Positions 62,573-64,000 of a DNA stretch of 64,000 nt are shown piece after piece. The stretch comes from Actinoallomurus bryophytorum. GTDB taxonomy: Bacteria; Actinomycetota; Actinomycetes; Streptosporangiales; Streptosporangiaceae. The DNA lies in contig NZ_VFOZ01000001.1 in NCBI RefSeq assembly GCF_006716425.1, positions 3,410,001 to 3,474,000 of the forward strand. Direction: 5' to 3'. The notes below the pieces were generated by a model, which did not search any database, had not been told where the DNA came from, and saw only the letters and a list, made by a program, of their open reading frames with translations. A program made the position numbers and the translations under genes. How positions within the stretch are numbered: the stretch's first letter is position 1; each line of letters starts with the position of its first letter.

Positions 62573-62610
62573 GGACGTCCACGGACGTTGACGGTCCATC
62601 TACGGACGTC
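62573..62610. promoter_or_regulatory. GGACGTCC cluster upstream of the HD gene
   Basis: GGACGTCC palindrome at 62573-62580, GGACGTT at 62583 and GGACGTC at 62604. The motif repeats that before the HTH-DUF5919 gene and lies just 5' of the HD gene and partly inside the GntR gene end. Confidence 0.55.
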
Positions 62611-63049
62611 TCGATACGTAGCGTCCCTTGCCGTGCCGGGTCTCGATGAGGCCAGCGGCCTCGATCGCGGCGAGCGCCTGGCGGGCGGTCCCGCGCGCGA
62701 CCTGGTAGCGCTCGACGAGGACGGCTTCGCTGGGTAGCGCATCACCGGGAGCGAGTTCGCCGCGCTCGATCTGGTTGCGTAGGTCGGCGGCGATCCGGTC
62801 GTACTCGTACCGTGTAGGTGCCTCACCACGTACGACACGGCCCTTGCCGGGAAGCGTCTCGATCAACCCTTCCTCCTCCAGCGCGGAGAGGGCGCGGCGG
62901 ACGGTGTTGCGGACGACGGCGAACTCTCTGCATAGGACCGCCTCAGACGGGAGCGGAGAGCCGGCCTCAAGATCTCCGCTGGCGATGCGTCGCCGCAGCG
63001 CCTCGGCGATCTGTACGTACGCGCCCCATTCGGTCTGTCGTGGGCTCAC
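62600..63049 (-). CDS. GntR-family regulator with two winged helices (KorSA-like)
   Basis: 149 residues with two GntR winged-helix domains in tandem: IAEALRRRIASGDLEAGSPLPSEAVLCREFAVVRNTVRRAL and IAADLRNQIERGELAPGDALPSEAVLVERYQVARGTARQAL. No effector domain. In pSAM2 KorSA represses pra and controls transfer. Start GTG 63049. It is the best candidate for binding the GACGTC sites. Confidence 0.85.
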   Translation of the reverse strand: MSPRQTEWGAYVQIAEALRRRIASGDLEAGSPLPSEAVLCREFAVVRNTVRRALSALEEEGLIETLPGKGRVVRGEAPTRYEYDRIAADLRNQIERGELAPGDALPSEAVLVERYQVARGTARQALAAIEAAGLIETRHGKGRYVSRRP

Positions 63050-63058
63050 CGCGTCCTC

Positions 63059-63283
63059 TCACAGCTCCTGTGCTCCTGACTCCGATCCTGCATCCCTACC
63101 AGGGAGAGTGGACTCACCGCTGCGGTTGGCGAGGAAGAACTGGGCAGGGCCGGGATATCGGTTGATCAGGATCTTCAGCTGTTGCACCTCGACCACCTGT
63201 GTGGCGCCCGTGAAGTGCATGCAGTCGAGCATCGCGTAGAACTCCGCCAGGGAGCGTTGCAGGCGCTCTTCCAGCGGGCTCAC
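63059..63283 (-). CDS. Small AICE protein
   Basis: 74 residues: SPLEERLQRSLAEFYAMLDCMHFTGATQVVEVQQLKILINRYPGP. Unknown. GTG 63283 overlaps the upstream stop (GTGA) and has GGGAG. Confidence 0.65.
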   Translation of the reverse strand: MSPLEERLQRSLAEFYAMLDCMHFTGATQVVEVQQLKILINRYPGPAQFFLANRSGESTLPGRDAGSESGAQEL

Positions 63284-63666
63284 TCCACGTCTCCCAGCCA
63301 CTCTCCTTCGGTTCGTGAGCCGCCCCGAGGTCTCAGGGCCGTGTGTTTCAGAAGGATCCTGCGCATGACGCCGTAGCTGTATCCGAACTTTTCAGCGACT
63401 TGGCGGACATCCCACCCTTGCTGGTAGAGCCGCGTCGCATCCTCTTCTAACTGCTCCTGTTCTGGATCTGGTTCCTTGAACAGCGCCCGGACATCTGTCA
63501 GGCGGTAGCGCCGATGACCTCCCAAGGTGGGAACGGACGGTAGTACCCCGGACCGTGCCCACCTCGCGACCGTTGCGGTCCTGACACCGAAAATCGCCGC
63601 TACCTCGCTTGGCCTCAACAGTCCCTCGCCGAGACGATCCGAATCCGGCCTCTGCCCAGCGCTCAC
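63280..63666 (-). CDS. BldC/MerR-like HTH regulator
   Basis: 128 residues: LLRPSEVAAIFGVRTATVARWARSGVLPSVPTLGGHRRYRLTDVRALF (MerR-type HTH, close to BldC) and a second HTH-like segment YQQGWDVRQVAEKFGYSYGVMRRILLKH. Likely transcriptional control in the element. GTG 63666 is coupled to the upstream gene (GTGA). Confidence 0.85.
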   Translation of the reverse strand: MSAGQRPDSDRLGEGLLRPSEVAAIFGVRTATVARWARSGVLPSVPTLGGHRRYRLTDVRALFKEPDPEQEQLEEDATRLYQQGWDVRQVAEKFGYSYGVMRRILLKHTALRPRGGSRTEGEWLGDVE

Positions 63667-64000
63667 CCGGCGTCCTCGATCAGACACTCGCACCAGACGA
63701 TCTTTCCGCCGGTCTCCAGCACTACAGATCCCCACCCCTTCGATAGCGATTCGACTAGCGCCAGCCCGCGGCCACCTTCGTCTGCCTTCGCCGCCGTCCG
63801 CTTGAGAGGAGGCGTGCTGCTTACGTCCCACACTTCGATCAACAACGTCTCCACTCGTCTGGAGACACACAGGTAGATCGGGTTCACCTTGCCGATCAGG
63901 CAGCTGTAGTCCGGATCCTCGTCGGTGATGCCTGTCTTGGTGACCGCGTTGGTCACCAGCTCGCTGACAAGGAGCTCGACCGTGTCAGCCATCGCTTCCA
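63663..64000 (-). CDS. RsbW-like ATP-binding protein, C-terminal part
   Basis: The frame continues beyond the window end. The visible part has N-box VELLVSELVTNAV, a strand LLIEVWDVS and the GGRGLALVESLSKGWG motif of HATPase_c_2 anti-sigma-type kinases. Overlaps the next gene by 4 bp. Confidence 0.85.
   Translation of the reverse strand, partial: EAMADTVELLVSELVTNAVTKTGITDEDPDYSCLIGKVNPIYLCVSRRVETLLIEVWDVSSTPPLKRTAAKADEGGRGLALVESLSKGWGSVVLETGGKIVWCECLIEDAG

Larger units (their letters stand above)
54081..64000. mobile_element. AICE-like integrative conjugative element (left part)
   Basis: From the tRNA outward: int, xis, an FtsK/TraB-type translocase, small transfer-like genes, HTH/NUDIX/HD cargo and a GntR repressor. 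This is the gene set of actinomycete integrative and conjugative elements such as pSAM2, in which a single DNA translocase mediates double-stranded DNA transfer. No replication initiator is visible. The right boundary is outside the window. Confidence 0.88.

Overview
The window is high-G+C DNA with GTG/TTG starts, many 4-bp ATGA/GTGA gene overlaps and actinobacterial families: bacterial proteasome activator, mycothiol-type DinB enzyme, F420-type luciferase-like oxidoreductase, SigE-type ECF factor, BldG-like STAS protein, GT87 mannosyltransferases and a pSAM2-like element. It is most likely a filamentous actinomycete chromosome; Streptosporangiales/Thermomonosporaceae is a guess from gene content. 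The right 10 kb is an integrated conjugative element.

Layout. 1-11.5 kb: 3' end of an Fpg/Nei glycosylase, an SSI-like lipoprotein, a rhodanese, a TPP-riboswitch-controlled CytX permease, an A+T-richer islet (YbaB-like protein plus a WXG100-like pair), a PAS/GAF histidine kinase, an RsbW-like ATPase, arginine deiminase, a helix-hairpin-helix protein and an acyl-CoA synthetase. 11.5-14.6 kb: a decayed stretch with fragments of a SAM methyltransferase and a family-2 glycosyltransferase, mixed with four tandem-repeat arrays. 14.6-19.5 kb: an OmpR-type response regulator/kinase pair, GNAT, a YunG-like protein, epoxide hydrolase and a sugar-nucleotide epimerase with a zinc-knuckle insert. 19.6-29.3 kb: an FG-GAP secreted protein, a STAS protein, GT2, two membrane glycosyltransferases (one preceded by a 330-bp minisatellite and carrying a 39-bp repeat in its N-terminus), a large membrane protein and a DUF4446 protein. 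29.4-38.9 kb: pheA, a tandem pair of secreted Ig-like proteins, serS, HAD phosphatase, bpa, quinone oxidoreductase and a proline-rich ParA/MinD ATPase. 39-54 kb: tRNA-Ser(UGA), F420 enzyme, a triple B-lectin protein, acyltransferase, M15 peptidase lipoprotein, a MarR/pirin divergon, a TetR/DinB operon, AAA ATPase, a DPBB-like/MauE-like pair, SigE-type sigma factor, acyl-CoA ligase and tRNA-Ser(GCU).

54.1-64 kb is an actinomycete integrative conjugative element (AICE-like) inserted at the 3' end of tRNA-Ser(GCU). Its genes are a tyrosine integrase with a 10-cysteine insert, excisionase, an FtsK/TraB-type translocase, a chain of small transfer-type proteins coupled by 4-bp overlaps, a GntR (KorSA-like) regulator, and cargo: an HTH-DUF5919 protein, a NUDIX hydrolase, a membrane coiled-coil protein and an HD hydrolase. 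No replication initiator is visible and the right end lies outside the window. Repeated GACGTC sites in two intergenic regions suggest a common repressor.

Most notable signals: the decayed methyltransferase/glycosyltransferase locus, a density of G+C-rich minisatellites, identical TTGAA-NN-TTCAA operators flanking the MarR/pirin divergon, and a rep-less traB-xis-int arrangement.
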